A program made the position numbers and the translations under genes. Shown piece after piece: positions 51,301-59,946 of a DNA stretch of 64,000 nucleotides; position 1 is the stretch's first letter, and every line of letters starts with the position of its first letter. Source of the DNA: Betaproteobacteria bacterium (lineage in GTDB: Bacteria > Acidobacteriota > Terriglobia > Acidiferrales > UBA7541); NCBI GenBank assembly GCA_903970165.1, contig CAJCHZ010000044.1, forward strand, positions 46,804 to 110,803, read 5' to 3'. A model generated the notes under the pieces. The model saw only the letters and a program-made list of their open reading frames with translations. It ran no database searches and was not told the DNA's origin.

Positions 51301-53712
51301 ATGAAGAAAACTGTATTGGTTCTTGCGCTGATTTTGGCGGGAATGGGTGGGGCGAGAGGGCCAGCAGCGCCACAGGCTAGCGCACAGGGCGCCGCAGCGA
51401 CGGCGGCTGCGGGTCTGGAAGCGCGCGCCAAAGCGGCGCTGTCTGTGATTCGCGGGACGCTAACTGTGCATGGGTTGCGCGAGACTGTCCGCGTGCAGCG
51501 CGATCGCTGGGGAGTGGCACATATTTACGCACGAAACCAGCATGATCTGTTTTTTGCGCAGGGATTTGTGGTGGCGCAGGACCGCTTGTTTCAGATCGAA
51601 TTGTGGAAACGCTCCGGACAGGGGCGGCTTGCGGAGATTTTGGGTCCTTCCTATGTGAAGCGTGACACCAGCGCGCGGCTGCTGCGCTACCGCGGCGACA
51701 TGGATGCCGAATACAAAAGTTACTCGACGGACGCGAAAGAAATTTTCGAGGCATTCACCTCGGGCATTAACGCCTACATCGAGGAAATTCAGAAGCCGGG
51801 TGGCACCGGGCTTCCTTTGGAATTCCAGCTCGCCGGTTTTAAGCCTGAGCTGTGGAAGCCGGAAGATTGTTTGAACCGCATGGCGGCGTATTCGGTGACT
51901 GGAAATGGGGCGAGCGAGTTGTACGACGCGCAACTGGTTGCGCTTCTTGGGCCAGAAAAGGCCACGGAGCTTGTCGAGCTCGATCCGCGGGTGAAGCTCG
52001 ATCCATCTCCGGGAACGGATTATTCCGGTTTGTCGCCGGCGTTGCTTCAGAATCTCGTCGGGAGCGACGTGCCGCTGCATTTTCGCGAGACGCCGGTACA
52101 GGGGAGCAACAACTGGACGGTATCCGGTTCGCTGACGGCCAGCGGCAAACCGCTGCTGGCCAACGATCCACACCGCGTCATCGCCGAGCCTTCGCTGCGC
52201 TACATCGTGCATCTCGTGGCGCCGGGATGGAACGTGATTGGTGCGGGGGAGCCTGGGCTGCCGGGAGTTGCCGTCGGCCACAACGAAAATATCGCCTGGG
52301 GATTTACGATTTTTGGTCTCGACCAGCAGGATTTATATCTCGCGGAGTTGAACCCCGCCGATCCGGAACAGTATAAGACGGAGCATGGCTGGGAACGCAT
52401 GGAAGTGAAAACAGAGAGCATCGGCGTTCGCGGAGCGTCTGCGGTGACGGTGAAGCTGAAATTCACGCGGCACGGGCCGGTGCTTTGGGAGGACGGGAAA
52501 AGGGCACTGGCGCTGCATTGGGTCGGCGCGGAGCCTGGGACGGCGGGCTATCTGGGATCGCTGGCTCTGGATCGGGCGCAGAATTGGCAGGAATTTGAAC
52601 AGGCGATGCCGCGGTGGAAAGTTCCGTCCGAGAACATTGTTTACGCGGATCGCGCGGGCAACATCGGCGAACATTCCACCGGACTTGCGCCGCTGCGGAA
52701 GAATTGGACGGGATTGCTACCTGTGACGGAAACGGGCGGCTACGCGTGGAGCGGCTATGTGCCGAATTCCGAGCTGCCGCATACGTATAATCCGGTTTCG
52801 GAATTTGTAGCGAGTGCCAATCACAAAATGATTCCGGAGAACTATCCTTACGCGGTAGGTTTTCAATGGGCGCCTCCCGACCGATTCGGGCGCATCACGG
52901 AAGTTTTGAGCGGGGCGGCAAAAAGCGGGCACAAGCTGAGCGTCGAGGATATGGAGAATTTGCAGAACGACGTGGTGCCGATACCGGCGCGCAAACTGCA
53001 AAGTTTGTTAAAACACGCGGCGTCCAATGCCGGTGGTGGGGCGGACGCTTCGTTGAAACTCCTGCTGGATTGGAATTGCGCGTTTACGGAGGATTCCACA
53101 GCGGGCACGCTTTATGAGTTCTGGATGCTGGAGCTGAGCGACGCAGTCACCGCCAAAATCGTTCCCGCGGACGCGCAAAAGGCCGCAGGCAAATTGTATT
53201 CCGTGAGAGTCGTAGACGAGCTGGGGGAAGCGCGCGCGAGCGTGTTCGGGGAAAATCCCGAAGCTGCGCGCGATGCGCTTCTTCTGGAGACGCTGCACAC
53301 CGCGAAGGAAAAGCTGGTGGCGAAATTGGGGAGCGATCCCGCGAATTGGGCGTGGGGACAGGTGCACCGCGCTTCGTTCGTTCACCCGCTTGGCGGAATC
53401 GTGCCAGGTGCCAAGGAAGTTTTCAATCGCGGGCCGGTTCCGCGACCCGGCGAAAACTCCACTGTGGACGCTACTTATTTTGGCGGGGGATCGTTCAACC
53501 AGTTGAGCGGCGCGAGTTATCGAGAGATTTTCGATTTGAGCGACTGGGACAAAGGCGTAGGCGTCAACGTGCCTGGGCAGAGCGGGCAGCCTGGCAGCGT
53601 GCATTACGACGATTTGCTGCCACTGTGGGCGCATGGAAAATACTTTCCGCTGAGTTACAGCAAGCAGGCGGTCGACCGCGAGACGACCGACGTACTGGAG
53701 CTAAAGCCCTAA
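51301..53712 (+). CDS. Secreted penicillin acylase-family amidase (S45, Ntn hydrolase)
   Basis: An 803-residue precursor with a signal peptide (MKKTVLVLALILAGMGGARG). The alpha part has VQRDRWGVAHIYARNQHDLFFAQGFVVAQDRLFQIELWKRSGQGRLAEILG. The autoprocessing site is VQGSNNWTVSG: Ser269 becomes the N-terminal nucleophile of the beta chain. Downstream, LLANDPHRV, GEPGLPGVAVGHNENIAWGFT and ASANHKMIPENYPYAVGFQWAPPDRFGRI fit the family. Members hydrolyse beta-lactam side chains, acyl-homoserine lactones or other amides; the substrate here is open. ATG 51301 is chosen over an in-frame start 48 bases upstream because it begins the signal peptide. Its stop shares bases with the folP stop. Confidence 0.93.
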   Translation: MKKTVLVLALILAGMGGARGPAAPQASAQGAAATAAAGLEARAKAALSVIRGTLTVHGLRETVRVQRDRWGVAHIYARNQHDLFFAQGFVVAQDRLFQIELWKRSGQGRLAEILGPSYVKRDTSARLLRYRGDMDAEYKSYSTDAKEIFEAFTSGINAYIEEIQKPGGTGLPLEFQLAGFKPELWKPEDCLNRMAAYSVTGNGASELYDAQLVALLGPEKATELVELDPRVKLDPSPGTDYSGLSPALLQNLVGSDVPLHFRETPVQGSNNWTVSGSLTASGKPLLANDPHRVIAEPSLRYIVHLVAPGWNVIGAGEPGLPGVAVGHNENIAWGFTIFGLDQQDLYLAELNPADPEQYKTEHGWERMEVKTESIGVRGASAVTVKLKFTRHGPVLWEDGKRALALHWVGAEPGTAGYLGSLALDRAQNWQEFEQAMPRWKVPSENIVYADRAGNIGEHSTGLAPLRKNWTGLLPVTETGGYAWSGYVPNSELPHTYNPVSEFVASANHKMIPENYPYAVGFQWAPPDRFGRITEVLSGAAKSGHKLSVEDMENLQNDVVPIPARKLQSLLKHAASNAGGGADASLKLLLDWNCAFTEDSTAGTLYEFWMLELSDAVTAKIVPADAQKAAGKLYSVRVVDELGEARASVFGENPEAARDALLLETLHTAKEKLVAKLGSDPANWAWGQVHRASFVHPLGGIVPGAKEVFNRGPVPRPGENSTVDATYFGGGSFNQLSGASYREIFDLSDWDKGVGVNVPGQSGQPGSVHYDDLLPLWAHGKYFPLSYSKQAVDRETTDVLELKP

Positions 53713-54626
53713 GCGCGCGTAGTGCCGCGAGGCAGCCGGCCCATTCCATGCGAGCGGACGTGCGGATAAGCAACGCAATCCGCGACTCGAGCGACTTGCG
53801 CCATTTCTTCCACGTCATGCACGCGCACGATGTGTGCGCCGTATAAAATGCTTGCGCTCACCGTGGCGGCGGTGCCCCAGATGCGTCCTTCGGGCGGGGC
53901 GGGCTTGCCGTCGCGTGCGAGCGTGGCGCCGAGAAATCCTTTGCGAGAACTACCTACGAGCAACGGATAACCCAATTTTGCGAGCTGTGGAAGTTTTTGG
54001 AGAAGTTCGTAGTTTTGCGGATAGCTTTTGCCGAACCCGATGCCCGGGTCCAGGATAATTTGCGAGTCGGGGACCCCTGCTTTGCGAGCTTTTGCCAAGG
54101 ACTGGCGCAAGCCTTTCGCGACATCTTTCATAACGTCCCGGGCGAATGGGCCCTCTTGCATCGTGCTGGGCTCTCCGTGCATGTGCATCAAGATGAGCGG
54201 GGCGCCGTGCTCCGCGACGACTTCGGCCAGGCGTGTGTTGTGCTTTAACCCGGAGATGTCGTTAATCATTTCTGCGCCAGCATCCAGAGCGGCTTCCGCG
54301 ACTTCGGATTTTTGCGTGTCAATGGAGATCGGGATTTTTACGACGCGGCGAAGCGCGCCAAGAACGGGGAGCAGGCGGCGCAGTTCTTCTTCGGCAGCGA
54401 CGCTCCGGGAACCCGGCCTCGTGGATTCCGCGCCGATGTCGAGGAGGTCGGCGCCATCGCGCTCCATGGCGACGGCATGCTTGATCGCTTCGTGTACGTC
54501 GAAGAATTTGCCGGCATCGGAAAAGCTGTCTGGCGTCATGTTCAGGACGCCCATGATGAGGGTGCGCTCGCCGAGGACTAACGTTCGGGAGCGGAGTTTC
54601 AGGCGGAATTTCTTGCGGTGTTTCAA
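53709..54626 (-). CDS. folP: Dihydropteroate synthase FolP
   Basis: FolP condenses p-aminobenzoate with dihydropterin diphosphate for folate. Conserved: IMGVLNMTPDSFSDAGKFFD, DLLDIGAESTRPGS, ISIDTQKSEVAEAALDAGAEMINDISGL, LILMHMHGEPSTMQ, ILDPGIGFGKSYPQNYELLQKL, LLVGSSRKGFLG and IVRVHDVEEM. The length (305 residues) is slightly over normal because of both ends. It converges on the S45 acylase; the two stop codons overlap. It is the last gene of the tilS-hpt-ftsH-folP cluster. Confidence 0.96.
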   Translation of the reverse strand: MKHRKKFRLKLRSRTLVLGERTLIMGVLNMTPDSFSDAGKFFDVHEAIKHAVAMERDGADLLDIGAESTRPGSRSVAAEEELRRLLPVLGALRRVVKIPISIDTQKSEVAEAALDAGAEMINDISGLKHNTRLAEVVAEHGAPLILMHMHGEPSTMQEGPFARDVMKDVAKGLRQSLAKARKAGVPDSQIILDPGIGFGKSYPQNYELLQKLPQLAKLGYPLLVGSSRKGFLGATLARDGKPAPPEGRIWGTAATVSASILYGAHIVRVHDVEEMAQVARVADCVAYPHVRSHGMGRLPRGTTRA

Positions 54627-54755
54627 GGCAGTAGGGCAGACATCCTTGCCAGCCGATTTCGTGGGTGGGCTTGCCGGCCATTTTGCTGAACGTTCGTAAA
54701 AAGAACATAGCCGGGCGCAAAAAGAAAAGAGACACGCAGGAACTCCTGTCCTGCT

Positions 54756-55064
54756 TTAATCCAGATCAAAATCACGGAGAGGTTTGCCTGCCGGGGCGTC
54801 TTTGGCCTTTTTCATTGCTTCTTCGAATTTTTTCGCGAGGATGTCCTCTTTGTGAGTTTCCTGGAAGAAGGAATCGGCGAACTTGTCTTCGCGCTGCCGA
54901 TGCTGCTCAGCGAGAATCCCCTGGGCATTTTCAAGATCAACGTTCGGCCCAGGCTTCACCGGCGCTTCATGCGAAAGCACCGCTCCAAAGATGGGATCGA
55001 CCACCAACTTAGCCTGGCAGCATGGGCACGTAATGTTCAGATTTTCGCTGTCTTTGAGTCCCAT
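54756..55064 (-). CDS. Small protein with N-terminal zinc-ribbon-like motif
   Basis: A 102-residue cytoplasmic protein. It begins MGLKDSENLNITCPCCQAKLVVDPIFGAVLSHE, with one CPCC pair and no second Cys pair, so a full zinc ribbon would need a dimer. The rest is charged and helical (ILAEQHRQREDKFADSFFQETHKEDILAKKFEEAMKKAKD). The family is unknown to me. It lies between folP and a P-loop kinase on the same strand, 129 bases from folP and 9 from the kinase. Confidence 0.65.
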   Translation of the reverse strand: MGLKDSENLNITCPCCQAKLVVDPIFGAVLSHEAPVKPGPNVDLENAQGILAEQHRQREDKFADSFFQETHKEDILAKKFEEAMKKAKDAPAGKPLRDFDLD

Positions 55065-55073
55065 GTGGACATT

Positions 55074-55583
55074 CTACTCTTTTCGTATCCGAATCGCCTC
55101 TAAGACCAGCTCAACGCCTTGCCCAACGCTGTGGCCCGCCGTGTCCACCACGATGCGCTCGCGATCCCACGGATGATATTCGCGTGAAACGACTTGCTCC
55201 CAATCCGGGAGGCGCAATCCTGGAATGCCGGTAGTGCGCGTCTCAACACGTGCCCTGTGTTTGCTGCGATCGGAGCAAGTCACTTCCACTTCTAAAATCT
55301 CCGCCTGGGCCTGCCGCGCGACATCTCTCCAACCGTTTCGAGTCACGGGCAAGGCATTCACTGAATCCGCTACGACCGTTTGCCCGAGGCGCAAATTATC
55401 GCCGGCAATGGCATAGCCCACGGTGTAGCCTGCAACGTCGAGACGTGAATCTTCAACCTTGCAGTCCCGAACCCTTTGCTCGATCGAATCGATGCGTACG
55501 TATAGGGCACCAAGCCGGCGCACTAGTTCCTGAGCGATTGTCGTCTTTCCAGTTCCGGGTAAACCACTTAGAACGATAAGCAT
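55074..55583 (-). CDS. P-loop kinase-like ATPase
   Basis: A 169-residue protein with Walker A at the very start (LIVLSGLPGTGKTTIAQELVRRLGALYVRIDSIEQRV). A second acidic strand (VVADSVNALPVTRNGWRDVA) and a lid-like part (TCSDRSKHRARVETRTTGIPGLRLPDWEQVVSREYHPWDRERIVVDTAG) follow. This is the layout of small nucleoside, gluconate or chloramphenicol-type kinases (AAA_33 type). The substrate is unknown. It lies between ftsH and the small CPCC protein. Confidence 0.8.
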   Translation of the reverse strand: MLIVLSGLPGTGKTTIAQELVRRLGALYVRIDSIEQRVRDCKVEDSRLDVAGYTVGYAIAGDNLRLGQTVVADSVNALPVTRNGWRDVARQAQAEILEVEVTCSDRSKHRARVETRTTGIPGLRLPDWEQVVSREYHPWDRERIVVDTAGHSVGQGVELVLEAIRIRKE

Positions 55584-55634
55584 CCTAATGCTTTCCCTAA
55601 AGCCAAGATGCGGCCGCGCTGCCGAACCCAGTAA

Positions 55635-55658
55635 AAAAGGGGCACGATAGCGTGCCCC
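55635..55658 (-). terminator. ftsH terminator
   Basis: On the minus strand GGGGCACG pairs with CGTGCCCC over the loop CTAT (55639-55658), followed by TTTTTT. It lies about 40 bases past the ftsH stop. The stem is the same as in the rplI and purH terminators. Confidence 0.8.
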
Positions 55659-55699
55659 AAAAGGTTAATCAATTTGCCTGATTTTGACCGCTCCGCGAG

Positions 55700-57649
55700 C
55701 TAAGCCTTCGCCGGATTTTCCCCGCGCGTGAATCCTGGCGCAGGGCGCAATTCGGGTCGAACCACCTTTGGATCGGCACTGGGCGCTGGAGGCGCCTGAG
55801 GAGGCGGCGTGCGCGGTTTTTCCGGCAGGGGCTTACCCTCCATGAGCAGCTTTACTTCGTTGGCGTCAATGACTTCGCGTTCGAGCAGGGCTTGCGCGAT
55901 GCGCTCGAGGGTTTCTCTATTGTTGGAAAGGATGCGTTTGGCGTTATCGTAGCCGCCGCTGACGATGCGTTTTACTTCCTTGTCGATCTGGATAGCGGTG
56001 TCCTCGGAGTAGTCGCGATGCTGGTTAATTTCGCGGCCGAGGAAGATGGCTTCGTCTTTCTTGCCGTAAGCGAGGGGGCCGAGGTCGCTCATGCCCCATT
56101 CGCAAACCATGTTGCGGGCGATTTCCGTGGCGCGTTCAATGTCGTTGCCGGCGCCAGTGGTGATGTGGCCGAGGAAGATTTCTTCCGCGGACCGCCCGCC
56201 CATCAGGACGGCGAGCATGGATTCGAGATATTCGCGCGTGTAGGTGTGCTTGTCATCCTCGGGGAGTTGCATGGTGAGGCCGAGCGCCATGCCGCGCGGA
56301 ATGATGGTGACTTTGTGAACTGGATCGGCACCGGGGGTCATAGCCGCGACCAGAGCGTGTCCGGCCTCGTGGTACGCGGTATTTTTCTTTTCCTCGTCGG
56401 AGAGGATCATGGACTTGCGCTCGACGCCCATCAACACTTTATCTTTGGACATCTCGAAGTCGACCATCATGACGAATTTGCGGTTTTGGCGGGCGGCCCA
56501 GAGAGCGGCTTCATTCACGAGATTTGCGAGGTCAGCCCCGGAAAAGCCCGGTGTGCCGCGCGCGATGATGGACAACTCAACGTCATCCGAAAGAGGCACT
56601 TTGCGGGTGTGCACGCGGAGAATTTCTTCGCGGCCTTTCACGTCGGGGCGGGCAACGACGACGCGGCGGTCGAAGCGGCCGGGGCGCAGAAGCGCAGGAT
56701 CGAGAACATCAGGGCGGTTTGTGGCGGCGATGAGGATGACGCCTTCGTTGGATTCGAATCCGTCCATCTCGACGAGCAAGGCGTTCAGGGTTTGCTCGCG
56801 CTCGTCATGTCCACCGCCAAGGCCTGCGCCACGGTGGCGGCCGACGGCGTCAATTTCGTCGATGAAAATGATGCAAGGGGCATTCTTCTTGCCTTGTTCG
56901 AACAAATCGCGGACTCGGCTTGCGCCGACGCCGACAAACATTTCCACGAAATCGGAACCGGAAATGGAGAAGAACGGGACATTGGCTTCGCCGGCGATGG
57001 CCCGCGCAAGCAGTGTTTTGCCCGTTCCAGGAGGCCCGACAAGCAACACGCCCTTCGGAATGCGCCCGCCAAGTTTCTGGAATTTTTGCGGGTCTTTGAG
57101 GAATTCGATAATTTCCTGGAGCTCTTCTTTGGCTTCGTCGGTTCCGGCAACATCCTTAAAGGTTGCTTTTTTCTGCTGTGCGGAAAGCAGCCGGGCGCGC
57201 GACTTGCCGAAACTCAGCGCCTTGTTTCCGCCGGCTTGCATCTGCCGCATCAGGAACAAACAAAAGCCCACCAGCAGGATCAAAGGCGCGGCGTTCAGCA
57301 GGATTAAAATCCAGTCGCCGCTGTGCACTTCCTTCATGCCCTTGATCATCGTGCCTTTGTCGGTCAGGCGCTTGACGAGGTCGGGAGCGCCTTCCTTGTA
57401 AACCGTGGCGACGAATTTCGTGTTGGGAGGATTCTTGTATTCGCCCTGGAGCTCATAACTGTTCGGCGAGAGATAGATGGTGACTTCCTTGACGTCCCCG
57501 GCGTCAACCTTCGCCATGAACTCGCTATAGCTCGGCGTCAGCTCGCGCTGCTGGCTCCCGTTCGCGGAGACCAGCTTCCACAGCATCACGCCGAGGAAGA
57601 CGATGGAGATCCAGAATAAAATTGTTTTTGCCGTAGAACTGGAATTCAC
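55700..57649 (-). CDS. ftsH: ATP-dependent zinc metalloprotease FtsH
   Basis: A membrane AAA protease of 649 residues starting at GTG 57649. Two helices flank a small periplasmic domain ([17 protein letters not shown] near 10-26; [21 protein letters not shown] near 113-133). The AAA part has [61 protein letters not shown], the [26 protein letters not shown], and the protease HEAGH zinc site in [14 protein letters not shown]. The C-terminal tail is Pro-rich. It lies in the tilS-hpt-ftsH order with its own terminator. Confidence 0.97.
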   Translation of the reverse strand: MNSSSTAKTILFWISIVFLGVMLWKLVSANGSQQRELTPSYSEFMAKVDAGDVKEVTIYLSPNSYELQGEYKNPPNTKFVATVYKEGAPDLVKRLTDKGTMIKGMKEVHSGDWILILLNAAPLILLVGFCLFLMRQMQAGGNKALSFGKSRARLLSAQQKKATFKDVAGTDEAKEELQEIIEFLKDPQKFQKLGGRIPKGVLLVGPPGTGKTLLARAIAGEANVPFFSISGSDFVEMFVGVGASRVRDLFEQGKKNAPCIIFIDEIDAVGRHRGAGLGGGHDEREQTLNALLVEMDGFESNEGVILIAATNRPDVLDPALLRPGRFDRRVVVARPDVKGREEILRVHTRKVPLSDDVELSIIARGTPGFSGADLANLVNEAALWAARQNRKFVMMVDFEMSKDKVLMGVERKSMILSDEEKKNTAYHEAGHALVAAMTPGADPVHKVTIIPRGMALGLTMQLPEDDKHTYTREYLESMLAVLMGGRSAEEIFLGHITTGAGNDIERATEIARNMVCEWGMSDLGPLAYGKKDEAIFLGREINQHRDYSEDTAIQIDKEVKRIVSGGYDNAKRILSNNRETLERIAQALLEREVIDANEVKLLMEGKPLPEKPRTPPPQAPPAPSADPKVVRPELRPAPGFTRGENPAKA

Positions 57650-57715
57650 TTTGTCCTCACCTTTGTCCCGCGGAATCTTCTTCCACGTGAAAGCGGCTGG
57701 GCGGATGCTTGTATC

Positions 57716-58294
57716 TTACTTCTTTTTGCCTCGCCGCTTCACCTGAATCGCCCCAGCGGAAAGAGCTCGAAGATTCCGCCCCGTTCCATTGGACGCCGCC
57801 AGGCCGTAACCGACCCATACTTCGTTAGATGCCGTTCGGAACCCAAAGTAATCGGGGTCCAGGCCCACGCGCCGCCGCATGGGCTTGTCCAGCAGTACCG
57901 CCAAACGCAGCGACCTGGGTTCGCATTCCCCCAGACGCCGCAGAAGAAATTCCTGCGTTACGCCGCTCTCGAGCACAGCGTCGAGGAGCAGGACGTCGCG
58001 GCCTTTCAGCTCGGGGCGCGCACCGAAATAAACTTCGCGGCGTTCGCGTCCCGCGTCATCCACATCGCGCACATCCTCGCGCACAAAGTGGCATACAACC
58101 GAGGTGTCCAACGCGCGGATTAAGTCGGCGGCGAAAACGAAGCCGCGGTCCAGCGTTACGACCACATCCAGGCAGCGGCCTTTGTAGGCCCGCGAAATTT
58201 CCTTGCCAAGGGCGACGACTCTGGCGCCAATTCGCGCCGCGGAATAGGCTGCGCTGACTGGCTTACTCGATCCGGACGCTGGGCCGCCACGCAT
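57716..58294 (-). CDS. hpt: Hypoxanthine-guanine phosphoribosyltransferase-like protein
   Basis: The start at ATG 58294 overlaps the tilS stop by one base (TGATG) and gives 192 residues. It has the phosphoribosyltransferase fold: RIGARVVALGKEISRAYKGRCLDVVVTLDRGFVFAADLIRALD, VRDVDDAGRERREVYFG, ELKGRDVLLLDAVLESGVTQEFLLRRL, and PDYFGFRTASNEVWVGYGL. The last block is typical of Hpt. The PRPP loop is odd: VLLLDAVLESGVT replaces the usual VEDIIDTGxT, so one acidic residue of the Glu-Asp pair is missing. The place between tilS and ftsH is standard for hpt. It may have altered activity. Confidence 0.88.
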   Translation of the reverse strand: MRGGPASGSSKPVSAAYSAARIGARVVALGKEISRAYKGRCLDVVVTLDRGFVFAADLIRALDTSVVCHFVREDVRDVDDAGRERREVYFGARPELKGRDVLLLDAVLESGVTQEFLLRRLGECEPRSLRLAVLLDKPMRRRVGLDPDYFGFRTASNEVWVGYGLAASNGTGRNLRALSAGAIQVKRRGKKK

Positions 58295-59820
58295 CAAGCA
58301 TTTTCCTCGGCGATCAAAATCCCTGATCGAGTCTTCTCGTTCGGCTCGAACCCTGCGGCAATCGGAAAACCACGCGACCAAACGAGAACGCCCCCGCTGG
58401 TAAGCACTGGCCAGCCGTCGCGCTTCCAGCGGCTGATGTGCTTTTCGTTCAACAAACGCTTCAGCTTGTGCGCTTTTTGATGGCCTGCGGGTTGCAGCCT
58501 GTCGCCTGGACGCCAGTTGCGCAGCACCAGGGGTGCACGCAGCCTGTCGCGGTCCAAGACCGCCCCTGAGTGAATAGTTTCCTCTCTCTCTGTGAGCCAG
58601 TCAATCACCCTGAGGCGGAATACACACCCCACTTGGGGCAGGCGGAATGTTGCTGCGCCGTCTAAAAAATCGATGTTGTGCTCGTATTCGGCGGCGGAGT
58701 GTTTATTTGCGCCGCGTTTGTTGCCTGGGACGTTCGCACGGAAAATCAGTTCGTTGCGTTCGCGGCGAACTTCCACGCCCGGCAGTTGCAGCCATTTGCC
58801 GCTTTCCCCTCGACGCGCCAATTGCAGAACCGCGTCGATGTGTTGCCCTGTGATTTGGCCCGTTCCTCGCTTTCGCTCTTCTGTTAGACGACGGAGCATA
58901 CGCTTGGTCAGGGCCGTCGAGGGGGTTTTTTTTCCTGCGACCTCTGCGGTTTGCGGGTCATCGGTGTAAAGGCCTTTTTCTGAAAACGGCTGCAACAGGC
59001 TTGTGACCCGGATGCGTGTTTCGTTGAGATGTTGCGTGGCCAGCCGCTCGCAGCGCTCCCGTGCTAGCGCGTCAAGGAATGTTTCATCCTCTCGAGCGAG
59101 ATCGGCCAGAGAGACGAGATGCTCGACGAAACCGGCCTGAAATTGAAGTTCCAAAAGTGGGAGGAGCTTTTTTCTGATACGCGCGCGCAGTCGCGTTGTG
59201 TCTTGATTCGTTGCGTCTTCGCGCCATGTTTGCTTTTTGCGACGCAGCCAGGAGCGCAACTCTTCGCGCCGAAAATGCAGCAGGGGTCTTACGACGCATC
59301 CCGCGTGCGGATGAATTCCACCAAGGCCCGCGAGTCCGGCGCCGCGCAGGATATGAGCGAGTACGGTTTCCGCCTGGTCGTCCGCGGTATGCGCCACGGC
59401 GACGCAATCGACCTTTTCCTCGGCGGCCAGGCGCGAGAAAAAATCGTAGCGCGCGCGTCTTGCGGCGTCCTCGAGGTTTGCTTTTTCGCGTTTGGCCTTT
59501 GCTGCTACATCCACGGTTTCAGCGTGTAATGGCAGCTTATGCTTGGCGGCTAGCTTGCCCACAAATTTTTCGTCGGCGTCAGAAGCTTTGCCGCGCAGTT
59601 TGTGATTCAGGTGAGCCACGCTCAGGACGATGCCGAGTTTCTCGCGCAACTCCCGCAGAAGGAGCAGCAGGGCAATGGAATCCGCGCCGCCGGAAACGGC
59701 TACGGCGACGCGCTCACCCGCGCGCAACATGGAGAGGCGCTTCGCGCTTTCCAGCAAACGAGCCGCCAGCCGGCCGTTCTTGGGGCGCGAACCTTTCTTT
59801 GAGGAAACCTGCATGGTCAT
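58294..59820 (-). CDS. tilS: tRNA(Ile)-lysidine synthase TilS
   Basis: TilS modifies C34 of tRNA-Ile(CAU) to lysidine. The N-terminal PP-loop domain has VAVAVSGGADSIALLLLLREL, LSVAHLNHKLRG, VAVAHTADDQAETVLAHILRGAGLAGLGGI and VVRPLLHFRREELRSWL. The C-terminal part has LRNWRPGDRLQPAGHQKAHKLKRLLNEKHISRWKRDGWPVL, the TilS tRNA-binding region. ATG 59820 (MTMQVSSKKG) is taken as the start, giving about 508 residues; an ATG at 59886 is in frame. It is the first gene of the cluster. Confidence 0.95.
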   Translation of the reverse strand: MTMQVSSKKGSRPKNGRLAARLLESAKRLSMLRAGERVAVAVSGGADSIALLLLLRELREKLGIVLSVAHLNHKLRGKASDADEKFVGKLAAKHKLPLHAETVDVAAKAKREKANLEDAARRARYDFFSRLAAEEKVDCVAVAHTADDQAETVLAHILRGAGLAGLGGIHPHAGCVVRPLLHFRREELRSWLRRKKQTWREDATNQDTTRLRARIRKKLLPLLELQFQAGFVEHLVSLADLAREDETFLDALARERCERLATQHLNETRIRVTSLLQPFSEKGLYTDDPQTAEVAGKKTPSTALTKRMLRRLTEERKRGTGQITGQHIDAVLQLARRGESGKWLQLPGVEVRRERNELIFRANVPGNKRGANKHSAAEYEHNIDFLDGAATFRLPQVGCVFRLRVIDWLTEREETIHSGAVLDRDRLRAPLVLRNWRPGDRLQPAGHQKAHKLKRLLNEKHISRWKRDGWPVLTSGGVLVWSRGFPIAAGFEPNEKTRSGILIAEENA

Positions 59821-59946
59821 GGAGTCTGCGGTTATGGTAACAATTGCTCGGCAAGCGGGTCGAGCCTCGCTGCTTGCGCTCACCAAGGGTTATAGGAGCT
59901 ATACTATCCGGCTTGTGCGGGCGCATTTCCCGGGAAAGCGGCGAAC

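Noticed and set aside
55892..57307. A 471-codon open frame on the plus strand across ftsH
   Set aside because: It is fully antisense to a well-conserved ftsH. Long opposite-strand frames arise here from GC-biased third positions. There is no RBS and no family pattern.
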